Positions 25,292 to 34,595 of a stretch of 64,000 bases of DNA are shown one piece after another. Position 1 is the stretch's first letter. Each line of letters begins with the position of its first letter. The position numbers and the translations under genes were made by a program. The stretch is from Pedobacter riviphilus (lineage in GTDB: Bacteria > Bacteroidota > Bacteroidia > Sphingobacteriales > Sphingobacteriaceae): assembly GCF_014692875.1 (NCBI RefSeq), contig NZ_CP061171.1:2170001-2234000 (forward strand), in the 5' to 3' direction. The notes beneath the pieces are model-generated. The model was not told where the DNA came from and searched no databases. It saw only the letters and a program-made list of their open reading frames with translations.

Positions 25292-26383
25292 TTATATAAA
25301 CTTGTTTCCAAATCTGGATTTAACCTCCGCAACAAACTCTTTAACCCTTTGCTCTTCGTTTCTTGGGCAAATCATGAGCATATTATTGTTTTCAACTACA
25401 ATGTAATCATGCAGCCCTTGTAAAACAACCAGTTTATCTTTTGGAACATTTACCATACAGTTCGATGAGTCGAACATCAATACCTGCTCTGAGGGAATAA
25501 CGGCATTACCTACATAATCTTTCTCAGCCATTTCATAAATTGAGGCCCAGGTTCCTAAGTCAGACCAACCGAAATCAGACGGTAACACATAAACATTCTC
25601 TGCTTTTTCCATAATACCAAAATCGATTGAAATATTGGTACATTGAAAATAGGCATTATTGATAAATTCTTTTTCGCCAGCTTTGTTCAATTCAGACCTT
25701 CCAATATTAAATATTTCGTACATGTCTGGCAGGTGTTTTTCGAAAGCGCTTAAAATCGCTTTTGCCGACCAAATAAATATTCCGGCATTCCATAAGAAAT
25801 CGCCGCTCTGCAAAAATGATTTTGCCAATTCTAAATTTGGCTTTTCGGTAAAAGTTTTAACTTTATGCAGATCGGTATCTGTGTTGAGCACATAATCTGT
25901 ATGCTGAATATAACCATAGCCTGTATCAGGGCGGTTTGGTTTAATACCCAAAGTGATCAAACAATCATTTTTTGATGCAGCGGCTAAAGATTGCTCAATA
26001 GATGCTACAAATCCATCAATATTGGCAATGGTATGATCAGAAGGTGCAACTACAATCGTTGCATTAGGATTTAACTCAGCTATTTTTAAACTTCCATAAG
26101 CAATACAGGGTGCTGTATTTCTCATTAAAGGTTCAGCCAAAATCTGATTATCTGTTAATAGTGGTAATTGCTCTTTAATTAAATCTGAATAAATTTCGTT
26201 GGTAACGATAAATATATTTTCAGGAGGACAGATATTTAGAAATCTTTCGTAAGTGCTTTGAATCAGGGTTTTTCCAACACCGAAAAAATCGATAAACTGT
26301 TTTGGATACTCCGTTCTGCTTACTGGCCAAAAGCGACTTCCGACGCCACCGGCCATAATTAATGCATAATAGTCTTTATTCAT
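25292..26383 (-). CDS. manC: Mannose-1-phosphate guanylyltransferase
   Basis: 363 residues. Nucleotidyltransferase start MAGGVGSRFWPVSRTEYPKQ with the pyrophosphorylase signature, then VVAPSDHTIA, FTEKPNLELAKSFL and WNAGIFIW. It makes GDP-mannose from mannose 1-phosphate and GTP. The C-terminal phosphomannose isomerase domain of the bifunctional type is absent, so it is the single-function form. Co-oriented 15 bases after kdsD, so both feed surface polysaccharide or LPS synthesis. Confidence 0.92.
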   Translation of the reverse strand: MNKDYYALIMAGGVGSRFWPVSRTEYPKQFIDFFGVGKTLIQSTYERFLNICPPENIFIVTNEIYSDLIKEQLPLLTDNQILAEPLMRNTAPCIAYGSLKIAELNPNATIVVAPSDHTIANIDGFVASIEQSLAAASKNDCLITLGIKPNRPDTGYGYIQHTDYVLNTDTDLHKVKTFTEKPNLELAKSFLQSGDFLWNAGIFIWSAKAILSAFEKHLPDMYEIFNIGRSELNKAGEKEFINNAYFQCTNISIDFGIMEKAENVYVLPSDFGWSDLGTWASIYEMAEKDYVGNAVIPSEQVLMFDSSNCMVNVPKDKLVVLQGLHDYIVVENNNMLMICPRNEEQRVKEFVAEVKSRFGNKFI

Positions 26384-26398
26384 TTTATAAATTAAAAA

Positions 26399-27367
26399 TT
26401 ACACGATACCTTCATTTAAAAGATCATGTAAATGGATCATGCCAAAGTAAGTATTTTGTTCCAATACTAACAACTGCGTTATATTGTTTTGTTTAATAAT
26501 ATCTAAGGCATCAACGGCTAAAGCATCAAATTGTACGCTCTTTGGTGTTCTGCCCATGATATCTTCAGCTTTTAAGTTTGCAATAGAATTGTTATTTTCT
26601 AACATCCGCCGAATATCACCATCAGTAATGATGCCTAGTACCTTATCGTCGTTATCCACAACAGCAACAGCACCTAAACGGTTTTTACTAATTTCTATCA
26701 GCACATCTTTAACTGAGGCAGATGGATGTATAGCCGGTTTTTCGTTAGATAGAGCAAGATCGCGGGCTTTTAAATATAATTTTTTGCCTAACGATCCTCC
26801 TGGATGATACTTTGCAAAATCTGATTCATTAAAATCTCTACATTCTAATAAACAAATAGCTAAGGCATCGCCTAATGCTAACTGCGCCGTTGTACTGGTA
26901 GTAGGCGCCAAATTGTGTGGACAAGCTTCTTTTTCGAAAGAAGTGTTCAAAATCAGATCAGCCTGCTCCGCTAAAAAAGAATTCAGCTCACCAACCATTC
27001 CAATTAGAAGATTGCCAGATGTTTTTAACAAAGGGGTAAGCACCTTTATTTCTGGCGTATTTCCACTTTTAGAAAGGCAGATTACAATATCGTCTACCTG
27101 TATCATGCCCAGATCGCCATGAATAGCATCTGCAGCATGCATAAAAATAGCAGGTGTACCAGTTGAATTAAAAGTAGCCACCATTTTTTGTGCAATGATT
27201 GCACTCTTTCCTATACCCGTAACAATTACCCGTCCTTTGCCATGTAAAATGCTTGATACGACTTTTTCAAAATCGTTGTTAATATTCTTGGCAACATTTA
27301 ATATTGCTGCTGCTTCAAGCTCTAATGTGCTTACAGCTGATTGGATTATTGATTTTTTACTTTTCAA
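26399..27367 (-). CDS. kdsD: Arabinose-5-phosphate isomerase (KpsF/GutQ family)
   Basis: 322 residues from a TTG start at 27367; no upstream ATG is in frame. SIS domain (GIGKSAIIAQKMVATFNSTG, AIHGDLGMI, SKSGNTPEIKVLTPLLK) followed by two CBS domains (about residues 205-320). It converts ribulose 5-phosphate to arabinose 5-phosphate, the first step of Kdo synthesis. The Kdo-8-phosphate synthase gene kdsA is 2.4 kb away, beyond recQ, on the other strand. Confidence 0.92.
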   Translation of the reverse strand: MKSKKSIIQSAVSTLELEAAAILNVAKNINNDFEKVVSSILHGKGRVIVTGIGKSAIIAQKMVATFNSTGTPAIFMHAADAIHGDLGMIQVDDIVICLSKSGNTPEIKVLTPLLKTSGNLLIGMVGELNSFLAEQADLILNTSFEKEACPHNLAPTTSTTAQLALGDALAICLLECRDFNESDFAKYHPGGSLGKKLYLKARDLALSNEKPAIHPSASVKDVLIEISKNRLGAVAVVDNDDKVLGIITDGDIRRMLENNNSIANLKAEDIMGRTPKSVQFDALAVDALDIIKQNNITQLLVLEQNTYFGMIHLHDLLNEGIV

Positions 27368-27458
27368 AGAGAAAATAATTGTTTGTTAATACTTGAAATT
27401 CTTGTAAAATTATGTTATTTTGGATACAAAAATAGCATCGCATATTTTATTACACAAA

Positions 27459-29648
27459 ATGGACGTGAAAAAGTCGTTATTTGATAACCTACAAAATTTC
27501 TTCGGGTTTGATAATTTCAAGGGTGATCAGGAGTCGATCATTACCAATATTTTAGAGGGCAATAACACGTTTGTTATTATGCCTACAGGCGGAGGGAAGT
27601 CTATTTGCTATCAGTTACCTGCTTTAATGAGCGAAGGAACAGCAATTGTGATCTCTCCACTAATCGCATTGATGAAAAACCAGGTAGACCAATTAAGGGC
27701 TTTTGGTGGAAATGACAGTATTGCTCATTTTCTTAATTCATCCTTAAACAAATCTGAAATTACTCAAGTTAAATCTGACCTCTTAAGCGGGCAGACTAAA
27801 TTATTGTATGTTGCGCCCGAATCTCTGGCAAAGCAGGATAATATTGAATTTTTAAATCTGATTAAAATTTCTTTCGTTGCCGTTGATGAAGCACATTGTA
27901 TCTCTGAATGGGGACACGATTTCAGGCCAGAATACCGTAAGATTAAACAGGTTATTGCAGGATTGGGGAATAACATTCCAATTATTGCACTAACCGCAAC
28001 TGCCACACCAAAAGTGCAACAGGATATTATGAAGAATCTTGGTATGACGGAAGCAACGTTATTCAAATCATCATTTAATAGGCCGAACCTATTTTACGAG
28101 ATCCGCCCTAAAAGAGACATTACCAAAGAGATTATTAAATACATCAAGTCTAATCCAGGTAAATCAGGTATTATCTATTGCCTTAGCCGTAAAAAAGTAG
28201 AGGAAGTTGCCGAAGCCCTGAACCTCAACGGAATCAGCGCTTTGCCTTATCATGCCGGTTTAGATCCAAAGGTTAGGGCTGAAACGCAGGATAAATTTTT
28301 GATGGAAGATGCGGAGGTGATCGTTGCAACCATCGCCTTTGGGATGGGCATCGACAAACCCGATGTCCGCTTTGTTATTCACCATGATGTGCCTAAAAGT
28401 ATGGAGGGTTACTACCAGGAAACTGGCAGGGCCGGACGTGATGGTGGCGAAGGTGTATGCATTGCTTTCTACTCCCAAAAAGATGTAGATAAGCTGGCCA
28501 AGTTTATGAAAGATAAACCGGTTTCTGAAAGAGAAATTGGTACACAGATATTAAAGGAGGTGATTGATTATGCCGAATCTGGCGTTTGCCGCCGTAAGCA
28601 GATTCTTCACTATTTCGGCGAAAACTTTAACGAAACAGGCTGTAACTGCATGTGTGATAACTGCAAAAAACCTAAAAAACAGTTTGATGCCGAAAGTCAG
28701 TTATCTACCTTATTAAAGTTTATTGAGAAATCTGGAGAGAAATTCGACGATGCACATTTACTAAACGTTTTCTTAGGCTTAGAAACAGCGCAAACCATTG
28801 CCTACGAACATAGTAAGGTTCCAGAATTTGGGATTGGTAAAGAGGAAGGTGAGTTGGTGTGGAAATCGATTATCCGCCAGGCTGTTTTAAATAATTACCT
28901 TTTTAAGGATATTGATAATTATGGCTTATTAAAGCTAACTAAGCAAGGAAGAGATTTTATTGTTAATCCTTATAGCCTTAAATTTATACTAAATGAACCC
29001 ATAGAGAACGGTGCTGATGACGATGATGATGATGTAAAACAAGGCACAGGTGCTTTAGACACCCATCTTTTATCATTGCTTAAAGAACTACGTAAAAAAA
29101 TTGCAAAGCAGAAAAGCGTTCCGCCATTCGTAGTTTTCCAGGATCCATCTTTAGAGGAAATGTGTACCCATTATCCGATCACAATGGAAGAGCTTCGTCA
29201 GATTTCTGGTGTAGGCTCGGGTAAAGCAATGAAATTCGGGACACCTTTTATCGAATTGATCAAAAAGTATGTCGAGGATAACGATATCGAACGTCCTATT
29301 GATTTGATTATTAAAACTCAGGCCAATAAGTCGCAGATGAAAGTTTCGATCATTCAAAATATCGATAGACAGATTGGTTTGGAAGATATTGCCGATTCGA
29401 AAGGCATTACTTATGAAGAAATTCTGAAAGAAGTAGAATCGATTGTAAATTCTGGTACTAAACTTAACCTGAATTATTTCATTGATGAAGTGATTGATGA
29501 TGATAGACAGGATGAAGTTTTTGATTATTTCAGAGCAGCCGAAAGTGATTCTATAGATGAAGCGCTTAATGAACTCGGCGAAACCGACTATACCCGTGAA
29601 GAAATTCAATTGATGCGGATTAAATTCATGTCAGAACTAGGAAATTAA
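27459..29648 (+). CDS. recQ: ATP-dependent DNA helicase RecQ
   Basis: 729 residues from ATG 27459; an in-frame TTG at 27420 gives a longer but unneeded N-terminus. Walker A (MPTGGGKSICYQLPA), DEAH box (VDEAHCISEWGHDFRPEY), helicase motif VI (QETGRAGRDG), the Cys-rich zinc-binding segment (CRRKQILHYFG..CNCMCDNC), winged helix, HRDC domain (EEMCTHYPITMEELRQISGVG) and an additional C-terminal helical domain of about 100 residues common in Bacteroidota RecQ. It acts in recombination and fork repair. Divergent from kdsD. Confidence 0.96.
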   Translation: MDVKKSLFDNLQNFFGFDNFKGDQESIITNILEGNNTFVIMPTGGGKSICYQLPALMSEGTAIVISPLIALMKNQVDQLRAFGGNDSIAHFLNSSLNKSEITQVKSDLLSGQTKLLYVAPESLAKQDNIEFLNLIKISFVAVDEAHCISEWGHDFRPEYRKIKQVIAGLGNNIPIIALTATATPKVQQDIMKNLGMTEATLFKSSFNRPNLFYEIRPKRDITKEIIKYIKSNPGKSGIIYCLSRKKVEEVAEALNLNGISALPYHAGLDPKVRAETQDKFLMEDAEVIVATIAFGMGIDKPDVRFVIHHDVPKSMEGYYQETGRAGRDGGEGVCIAFYSQKDVDKLAKFMKDKPVSEREIGTQILKEVIDYAESGVCRRKQILHYFGENFNETGCNCMCDNCKKPKKQFDAESQLSTLLKFIEKSGEKFDDAHLLNVFLGLETAQTIAYEHSKVPEFGIGKEEGELVWKSIIRQAVLNNYLFKDIDNYGLLKLTKQGRDFIVNPYSLKFILNEPIENGADDDDDDVKQGTGALDTHLLSLLKELRKKIAKQKSVPPFVVFQDPSLEEMCTHYPITMEELRQISGVGSGKAMKFGTPFIELIKKYVEDNDIERPIDLIIKTQANKSQMKVSIIQNIDRQIGLEDIADSKGITYEEILKEVESIVNSGTKLNLNYFIDEVIDDDRQDEVFDYFRAAESDSIDEALNELGETDYTREEIQLMRIKFMSELGN

Positions 29649-29660
29649 AAACCAGATTTG

Positions 29661-29728
29661 AGATATGAGACGTTGGATTTGAGACAAACTCATATCCAAC
29701 GTCTCATATCTTCATATCTCACATCTCA
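29661..29728. repeat. Compound palindrome between recQ and kdsA
   Basis: GAGATATGAGACGTTGGAT is followed by ATCCAACGTCTCATATC and then a second ATATCTCACATCTC arm. The central stem is 17-18 bp (GATATGAGACGTTGGAT / ATCCAACGTCTCATATC). No T-run. It lies between two co-oriented genes, so it is more likely a repeat or RNA-stability element than a strict terminator. Confidence 0.65.
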
Positions 29729-29731
29729 AAA

Positions 29732-30544
29732 ATGATAAACTACTTAGATAAATTAAAAAATACAGATTCAGGAAATTTCTTTTTAATGGCTGGTCCATGT
29801 GCCATTGAAGGCGAGGATATTGCCATGAGAATTGCCGAAAAGATTATTACGATTACCGATAAACTACAGATTCCATATATATTTAAAGGTTCGTACCGGA
29901 AAGCTAATAGAAGCAAAGGAAGTTCTTTTACCGGCATTGGCGATGAAAAAGCTTTACGTATTTTAGAAAGGATTGGCAGAGAATTCGGTGTACCAACTGT
30001 TACCGATATCCATGAAAGTGCTGAGGCTGCAATGGCTGCCGCATATGTAGATGTGCTGCAAATTCCTGCATTTTTATGCCGCCAAACAGATTTGTTAATT
30101 GCTGCAGCAAAAACCGGAAAAGTAGTTAACGTTAAAAAAGGGCAATTCCTTTCTGCAGGTTCAATGAAATTTGCTGTAGAAAAAGTAAGAGAAGCTGGTA
30201 ACAATAAAGTAATCTTAACTGATAGAGGCAATACATTCGGTTATCAGGATTTGATTGTTGATTATCGTGGATTACCGGAGATGCAGAGTTTTGGAGTACC
30301 TGTAGTGATGGATTGTACACATTCATTACAACAACCCAATCAAAGCAGTGGGGTAACAGGGGGTAAACCAGAACTGATTTCAACCATTGCCAAAGCGGCG
30401 ATTGCAGTTGGTGCAGATGGTTTATTTATCGAAACACATCCTGATCCTGCAAATGCAAAATCGGACGGTGCCAATATGCTACATTTAGACCTATTAGAAG
30501 AAACCTTAACAAAACTGATCCGGATAAGACAGGCGATATTATAA
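29732..30544 (+). CDS. kdsA: 3-deoxy-8-phosphooctulonate (Kdo-8-P) synthase
   Basis: 270 residues. MAGPCAIEGEDIA, GSYRKANRSKGSSFTGIG, IPAFLCRQTDLL, DRGNTFGYQDLIVDYRGL and DCTHSLQQPN mark the enzyme. It condenses phosphoenolpyruvate with arabinose 5-phosphate. The Cys in AGPCAIE marks the metal-dependent class (as in Aquifex); the E. coli type has Asn at this place. Pairs functionally with kdsD at 26399-27367. Confidence 0.96.
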   Translation: MINYLDKLKNTDSGNFFLMAGPCAIEGEDIAMRIAEKIITITDKLQIPYIFKGSYRKANRSKGSSFTGIGDEKALRILERIGREFGVPTVTDIHESAEAAMAAAYVDVLQIPAFLCRQTDLLIAAAKTGKVVNVKKGQFLSAGSMKFAVEKVREAGNNKVILTDRGNTFGYQDLIVDYRGLPEMQSFGVPVVMDCTHSLQQPNQSSGVTGGKPELISTIAKAAIAVGADGLFIETHPDPANAKSDGANMLHLDLLEETLTKLIRIRQAIL

Positions 30545-30765
30545 TATATAAGATCGAAACAATACCTGAAGTAATTGGGTTTTATATTTATTGATGTTAG
30601 CTCCTAGGTGTAACTTTTCCTTTACTTACCAGTTTTAAGGAGGCTAGCCTTGGTTTTTTTATATTAAATTTAGAGATGGAAATACCTGGAAGCCTAGCGT
30701 AGTTATATCAAAGAATTTATAAAAAAGGCGAACCTGGGCGCACATCCATATATAAATGTCCAACT

Positions 30766-31389
30766 ATGAAATCTTCTGATCAGAAACCAAATCAAGGCGA
30801 TAGCAGGCGCGATTTCCTCAAAAAAAGCTCAGTAATTACTGCCATTGCATTAACGCCTGGTGTTGCAGTTAAAGCAGCTGAAAGCAATGCGGATGAACGT
30901 TTTGCCGAACTTTTTGAGAAAATCCCCTTAAAACTTACGATAAACAACAAAGCTTATCAAACAACAGTAGAGCCGAGGGTAACACTTTTAGATTATCTGC
31001 GTGAAGAATTACACTTAACAGGTACTAAAAAAGGATGTGACCATGGCCAATGCGGCGCCTGTACCGTTCATGTTGACGGGCAAAGGATAAATTCTTGCCT
31101 CAGTTTGGCGGTAATGAATGAAGGAAAGAAAATCACTACGATTGAAGGTTTGGCGGATGGTAATACTTTACATCCCATGCAGGCTGCATTCGTTAAGCAC
31201 GATGGTTTTCAGTGCGGTTATTGTACGCCCGGTCAGATCATGTCGGCTGTAGCTTGTGTGCGCGAAGGCCATGCCAACTCAAGAGATGAGATAAGTGAAT
31301 ATATGAGTGGAAACATTTGTAGATGTGGCGCTTACCCTAATATAGTTGATGCAATTATTGAAGTGAAGGAAGGAGGTCAAATCATATGA
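30766..31389 (+). CDS. paoA: Periplasmic aldehyde oxidoreductase, 2Fe-2S subunit (Tat-exported)
   Basis: 207 residues. A twin-arginine signal (SRRDFLKKSS, residues 13-22) with hydrophobic stretch, then a plant-type [2Fe-2S] domain (CDHGQCGACTVHVDGQRINSC) and a second [2Fe-2S] domain (CGYCTPGQ..CRCGAYP). It passes electrons from the molybdenum subunit. The start is ATG 30766. First gene of a three-gene operon; its stop overlaps the next start (ATGA). The signal peptide places the complex in the periplasm, as for E. coli PaoABC. Confidence 0.9.
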   Translation: MKSSDQKPNQGDSRRDFLKKSSVITAIALTPGVAVKAAESNADERFAELFEKIPLKLTINNKAYQTTVEPRVTLLDYLREELHLTGTKKGCDHGQCGACTVHVDGQRINSCLSLAVMNEGKKITTIEGLADGNTLHPMQAAFVKHDGFQCGYCTPGQIMSAVACVREGHANSRDEISEYMSGNICRCGAYPNIVDAIIEVKEGGQII

Positions 31390-32369
31390 TCAACTTTCAA
31401 TATCTAAGAACCACCACAGCCAAATCAGCAATTGCTTTATTGGCAAAAGATAAAAACGCAAAATTCCTTGCAGGTGGTACAAACTTAATTGATCTGATGA
31501 AAAGAGGGGTTACTGCACCTGAAAAACTCATCGATATCAATCACGTTCCACTAAAACAGATCGAGCAGATTGGGAATAAAATCCATATTGGTGCCTTGAC
31601 TTCCAATTCTGCAGTTGCAGATCATCCTCTGATTAAAGAAAAACTACCACTCCTTTCATGGGCTTTGCAGGCAGGGGCATCAGCGCAGCTAAGAAATGTA
31701 GCCACTGTTGGCGGTAACATGATGCAGCGTACACGCTGTGGGTATTTTTACGATATCGAAATGCCTTGTAATAAACGCCAACCAGGAACAGGGTGTGGTG
31801 CCATGGAAGGTTTTAACCGGATGCATGCTATTTTCGGAACTTCAGAGAAATGTATTGCCGTTCATCCCAGCGATATGTGTGTAGCTCTTGTTGCTTTAGA
31901 TGCTGAAGTGGTATTGGCTCATGCCAAAGGGGAACGTAAAATATCATTTAAAGATTTTCATCGCTTAGCAGGAGATACCCCTCAGTTAGACAATAATTTA
32001 AAGGTTGATGAAATGATTATTCGTTTAGAAATCCCTATAAATAACCTGACTAAAAATTACCATTATCTTAAAGTTAGAGATAGGGCTTCTTATGCTTTCG
32101 CGCTCGTATCGGTAGCAGCGGCATTTGAGATCGTCAATAATAAAATTATTGATGTTCGATTAGCGATGGGTGGAGTAGCACATAAACCCTGGCGTTTAAC
32201 TGCAGCTGAGAATTTTCTAAAAGGAAAAGAAGCCATCTTAACCAATTTTGAGCAGGCCGCGCAATTGGCCATGAAGGATGCAAAAGGCTTTGGAGGAAAT
32301 GACTTCAAACTAAAACTGGCACCCAATACGATTATTGAAGCATTAAATCTTGCAAAATCAAAAGCCTAG
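31386..32369 (+). CDS. paoB: Periplasmic aldehyde oxidoreductase, FAD-binding subunit
   Basis: 327 residues. FAD-binding segments (KFLAGGTNLIDLMKRG, ASAQLRNVATVGGNMMQRTRC). The Cys-rich loop C-x9-CNKRQPGTGC-x18-C (about residues 118-158) matches the extra [4Fe-4S] cluster found in PaoB but absent from xanthine dehydrogenase. No signal peptide of its own, so it must be exported in complex with the Tat-tagged subunit. Overlaps paoA by 4 bases and lies 2 bases before paoC. Confidence 0.9.
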   Translation: MINFQYLRTTTAKSAIALLAKDKNAKFLAGGTNLIDLMKRGVTAPEKLIDINHVPLKQIEQIGNKIHIGALTSNSAVADHPLIKEKLPLLSWALQAGASAQLRNVATVGGNMMQRTRCGYFYDIEMPCNKRQPGTGCGAMEGFNRMHAIFGTSEKCIAVHPSDMCVALVALDAEVVLAHAKGERKISFKDFHRLAGDTPQLDNNLKVDEMIIRLEIPINNLTKNYHYLKVRDRASYAFALVSVAAAFEIVNNKIIDVRLAMGGVAHKPWRLTAAENFLKGKEAILTNFEQAAQLAMKDAKGFGGNDFKLKLAPNTIIEALNLAKSKA

Positions 32370-32371
32370 TT

Positions 32372-34495
32372 ATGGAAAAGCGCATGTTAAAAGACGATAA
32401 TGATCGTGTAGATGGAATCTTAAAGGTTACCGGTCAGGCTAAATATTTCGCTGAATATGAATTACCTGGCTTAACTTATGGTGTTTTGGTAACCAGTACT
32501 ATTACCAAAGGTAGAATTACTGCACTAAATACTAAAGATGCAGAAAAAGCTCCAGGAGTAATTGCTGTGATTTCGCACCTGAATAAGCCATCGGCTGCTG
32601 CTTACGAGCAGGAGGGTGGTCCACAGATGAAGATTTTTTACACCGACAGGATTTTTTATAACGGACAGCCAATAGCAATTGTGGTAGCCAACACTTTTGA
32701 AAGAGCAACTTATGCCGCCTCATTGGTTAAGGCCACTTACACTAAAGAAGAATTTAATACCGATTTTGAAAAAGCGCTAAAAGATCCTAAGGCTAAAAAG
32801 CTGCAGGGGCAGGCTGATTATAAACGCGGTGAGGAAAATGCTTATAAAAATGCAGAAGTAAAGCTCGAAGAAAGATACTTTCTACCGATTGAAACACATA
32901 ACCCTATGGAACTTCATGGGATTATTGCCGATTGGCGATCAAATAACCAACTCACCGTTTACGCCAAAACACAAGGGGTAAAAGCTACTCAAGGTACTAT
33001 TGCAAATGTTTTTAAAATTCCGATGGAAAATATCCAGGTGAATTCGGAGTTTGTTGGAGGTGGTTTTGGCATGGCATTACGCACGTGGCCGCTTGAAATT
33101 GCAACGGTGATGGCTTCTAAACACATTGGTAGACCTGTAAAAGTGGTTATTACGCGGATGCAGATGTTTACCATGGTAGGAAATCGTCCGGCAGCGATAC
33201 AAACTATTGGTTTGGGCGCAAATAAAGATGGTAAATTAACAGGTATTACGCATAGGGCTTATGGCGAAACTTCAACTTATGAGAACTTTACCGAAGGCGT
33301 GGTTAACATGGCGAAGTTTATGTATCAATGCGATAACGTAAATACTTCTTACGCGATTGTACCTGTTGACCTTGGTGTACCCATATGGATGCGCGGACCA
33401 GGTGAAGCAACCGGAGCTTTTGCGCTCGAAAGTGCAATAGATGAGATGGCGCATGCTTTAGATATGGATCCATTGGATTTTAGAATCAAAAATGATCCTG
33501 AAACCGATCAGCAGAAAAATAAACCATTTTCGAGCAAGAATATTAAAGAAGCCTATAGAATCGGGGCGGAGAAAATAGGATGGAACAACCGGAAAAATAA
33601 ACCAGGCAGTTTGGTAGAAGGACCATGGCAAACAGGTTATGGAGTGAGTGTTGGCGTGTTTAACGCCAATAGAGGTAAGGCCAGCGTGAAAGGTACTTTA
33701 AAGGCTGACGGGTCGCTGCTTTTACAAAGTGCAACCAGCGATATTGGCCCCGGAACAGGAACTGGTATGACTTTAATTGCCAATAAATTAATGAAGATCC
33801 CTGTAAATAAAATTACATTTGAGCTTGGCGATTCTTCTTTGCCACCAGCACCAAGTCAGGGTGGTTCGGCTACATTATCTACGGTAGGCTCGGCCGTAAA
33901 CGACGTTTGTGTAGCGTTAAAATCTGCAATTGCAGAGCTGGCCGCAAATTCAAATATGGATGCAACGGCTAATTTTGTTGATGTTTTAAAAAAGAACAAT
34001 CTTCCACAAATAGAAATAACCAAAGAGAGCCAGAGCGGTAAGGAAAAAGATAACTACTCCATGTACTCTTTCTCCATCCATTTTGTACAGGTAAAGGTTC
34101 ATTCACTAACAGGTGTAGTAAAAGTGAGTAAAATTGTTTCTGTGGGCGATTCTGGCACCATTGTAAGTCCGAAAACAGCCCGAAGCCAGATGCTGGGTGG
34201 TGCTGTTGGCGGTATAGGAATGGCTTTAACCGAAGAATCAATAATCGATCACCGCTATGGAAGATACATAAATAACAACTTTGCCGACTACCACGTTCCG
34301 GTAAATGCCGATGTACCGGAGATCGATGTTAATTTCATTAATAAACCTGATCCCTACATTAATCCAATGGGAGCAAAAGGCATGGGCGAAATTGCCTTAA
34401 TCGGTTTTTCCGCGGCTGTAGCCAATGCCGTTTTTAATGCTACTGGAAAAAGAATCAGGACATTACCGATTACACCGGCTAAAATATTGGCATAA
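32372..34495 (+). CDS. paoC: Periplasmic aldehyde oxidoreductase, molybdopterin subunit
   Basis: 707 residues. Xanthine-oxidase-family fold: GGFGMALRTWPLEIA for cofactor binding, IWMRGPGEATGAFALESAIDEMA, QGGSATLSTVGSAV, and the catalytic Glu in GAKGMGEIALIGFS near the C-terminus. It hydroxylates aldehydes to acids, probably aromatic ones by analogy with E. coli PaoC. The dedicated maturation chaperone (PaoD/XdhC) and Moco-synthesis genes are not in the window and must lie elsewhere. Third gene of the operon, followed by a strong terminator. Confidence 0.9.
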   Translation: MEKRMLKDDNDRVDGILKVTGQAKYFAEYELPGLTYGVLVTSTITKGRITALNTKDAEKAPGVIAVISHLNKPSAAAYEQEGGPQMKIFYTDRIFYNGQPIAIVVANTFERATYAASLVKATYTKEEFNTDFEKALKDPKAKKLQGQADYKRGEENAYKNAEVKLEERYFLPIETHNPMELHGIIADWRSNNQLTVYAKTQGVKATQGTIANVFKIPMENIQVNSEFVGGGFGMALRTWPLEIATVMASKHIGRPVKVVITRMQMFTMVGNRPAAIQTIGLGANKDGKLTGITHRAYGETSTYENFTEGVVNMAKFMYQCDNVNTSYAIVPVDLGVPIWMRGPGEATGAFALESAIDEMAHALDMDPLDFRIKNDPETDQQKNKPFSSKNIKEAYRIGAEKIGWNNRKNKPGSLVEGPWQTGYGVSVGVFNANRGKASVKGTLKADGSLLLQSATSDIGPGTGTGMTLIANKLMKIPVNKITFELGDSSLPPAPSQGGSATLSTVGSAVNDVCVALKSAIAELAANSNMDATANFVDVLKKNNLPQIEITKESQSGKEKDNYSMYSFSIHFVQVKVHSLTGVVKVSKIVSVGDSGTIVSPKTARSQMLGGAVGGIGMALTEESIIDHRYGRYINNNFADYHVPVNADVPEIDVNFINKPDPYINPMGAKGMGEIALIGFSAAVANAVFNATGKRIRTLPITPAKILA

Positions 34496-34522
34496 TCATT
34501 CGTTGAATAATACCCATAACAA

Positions 34523-34558
34523 AAAATGCGTCCCAATTTTAAAATGGGACGCATTTTT
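34523..34558. terminator. Bidirectional terminator after paoC
   Basis: AAAAATGCGTCCCA / TGGGACGCATTTTT, a 14-bp stem with A-run and T-run on its flanks, shared by the convergent subtilase gene. Confidence 0.92.
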
Positions 34559-34595
34559 ATTTGTTTAAACTTCGCTCGGACAACAAACCGAATAA

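Noticed and set aside
27420..27458. Upstream TTG start for recQ adding 13 residues
   Set aside because: The ATG at 27459 is closer to the conserved domain start, and the extra residues show no similarity to the family.
30598..30660. Hairpin-like TAGCTCCT..AGGAGGCTA followed by TTTTTTT, considered as a molybdenum cofactor riboswitch for pao
   Set aside because: No match to the known Moco RNA core. The stem has a bulge. It is more likely a weak terminator after kdsA.
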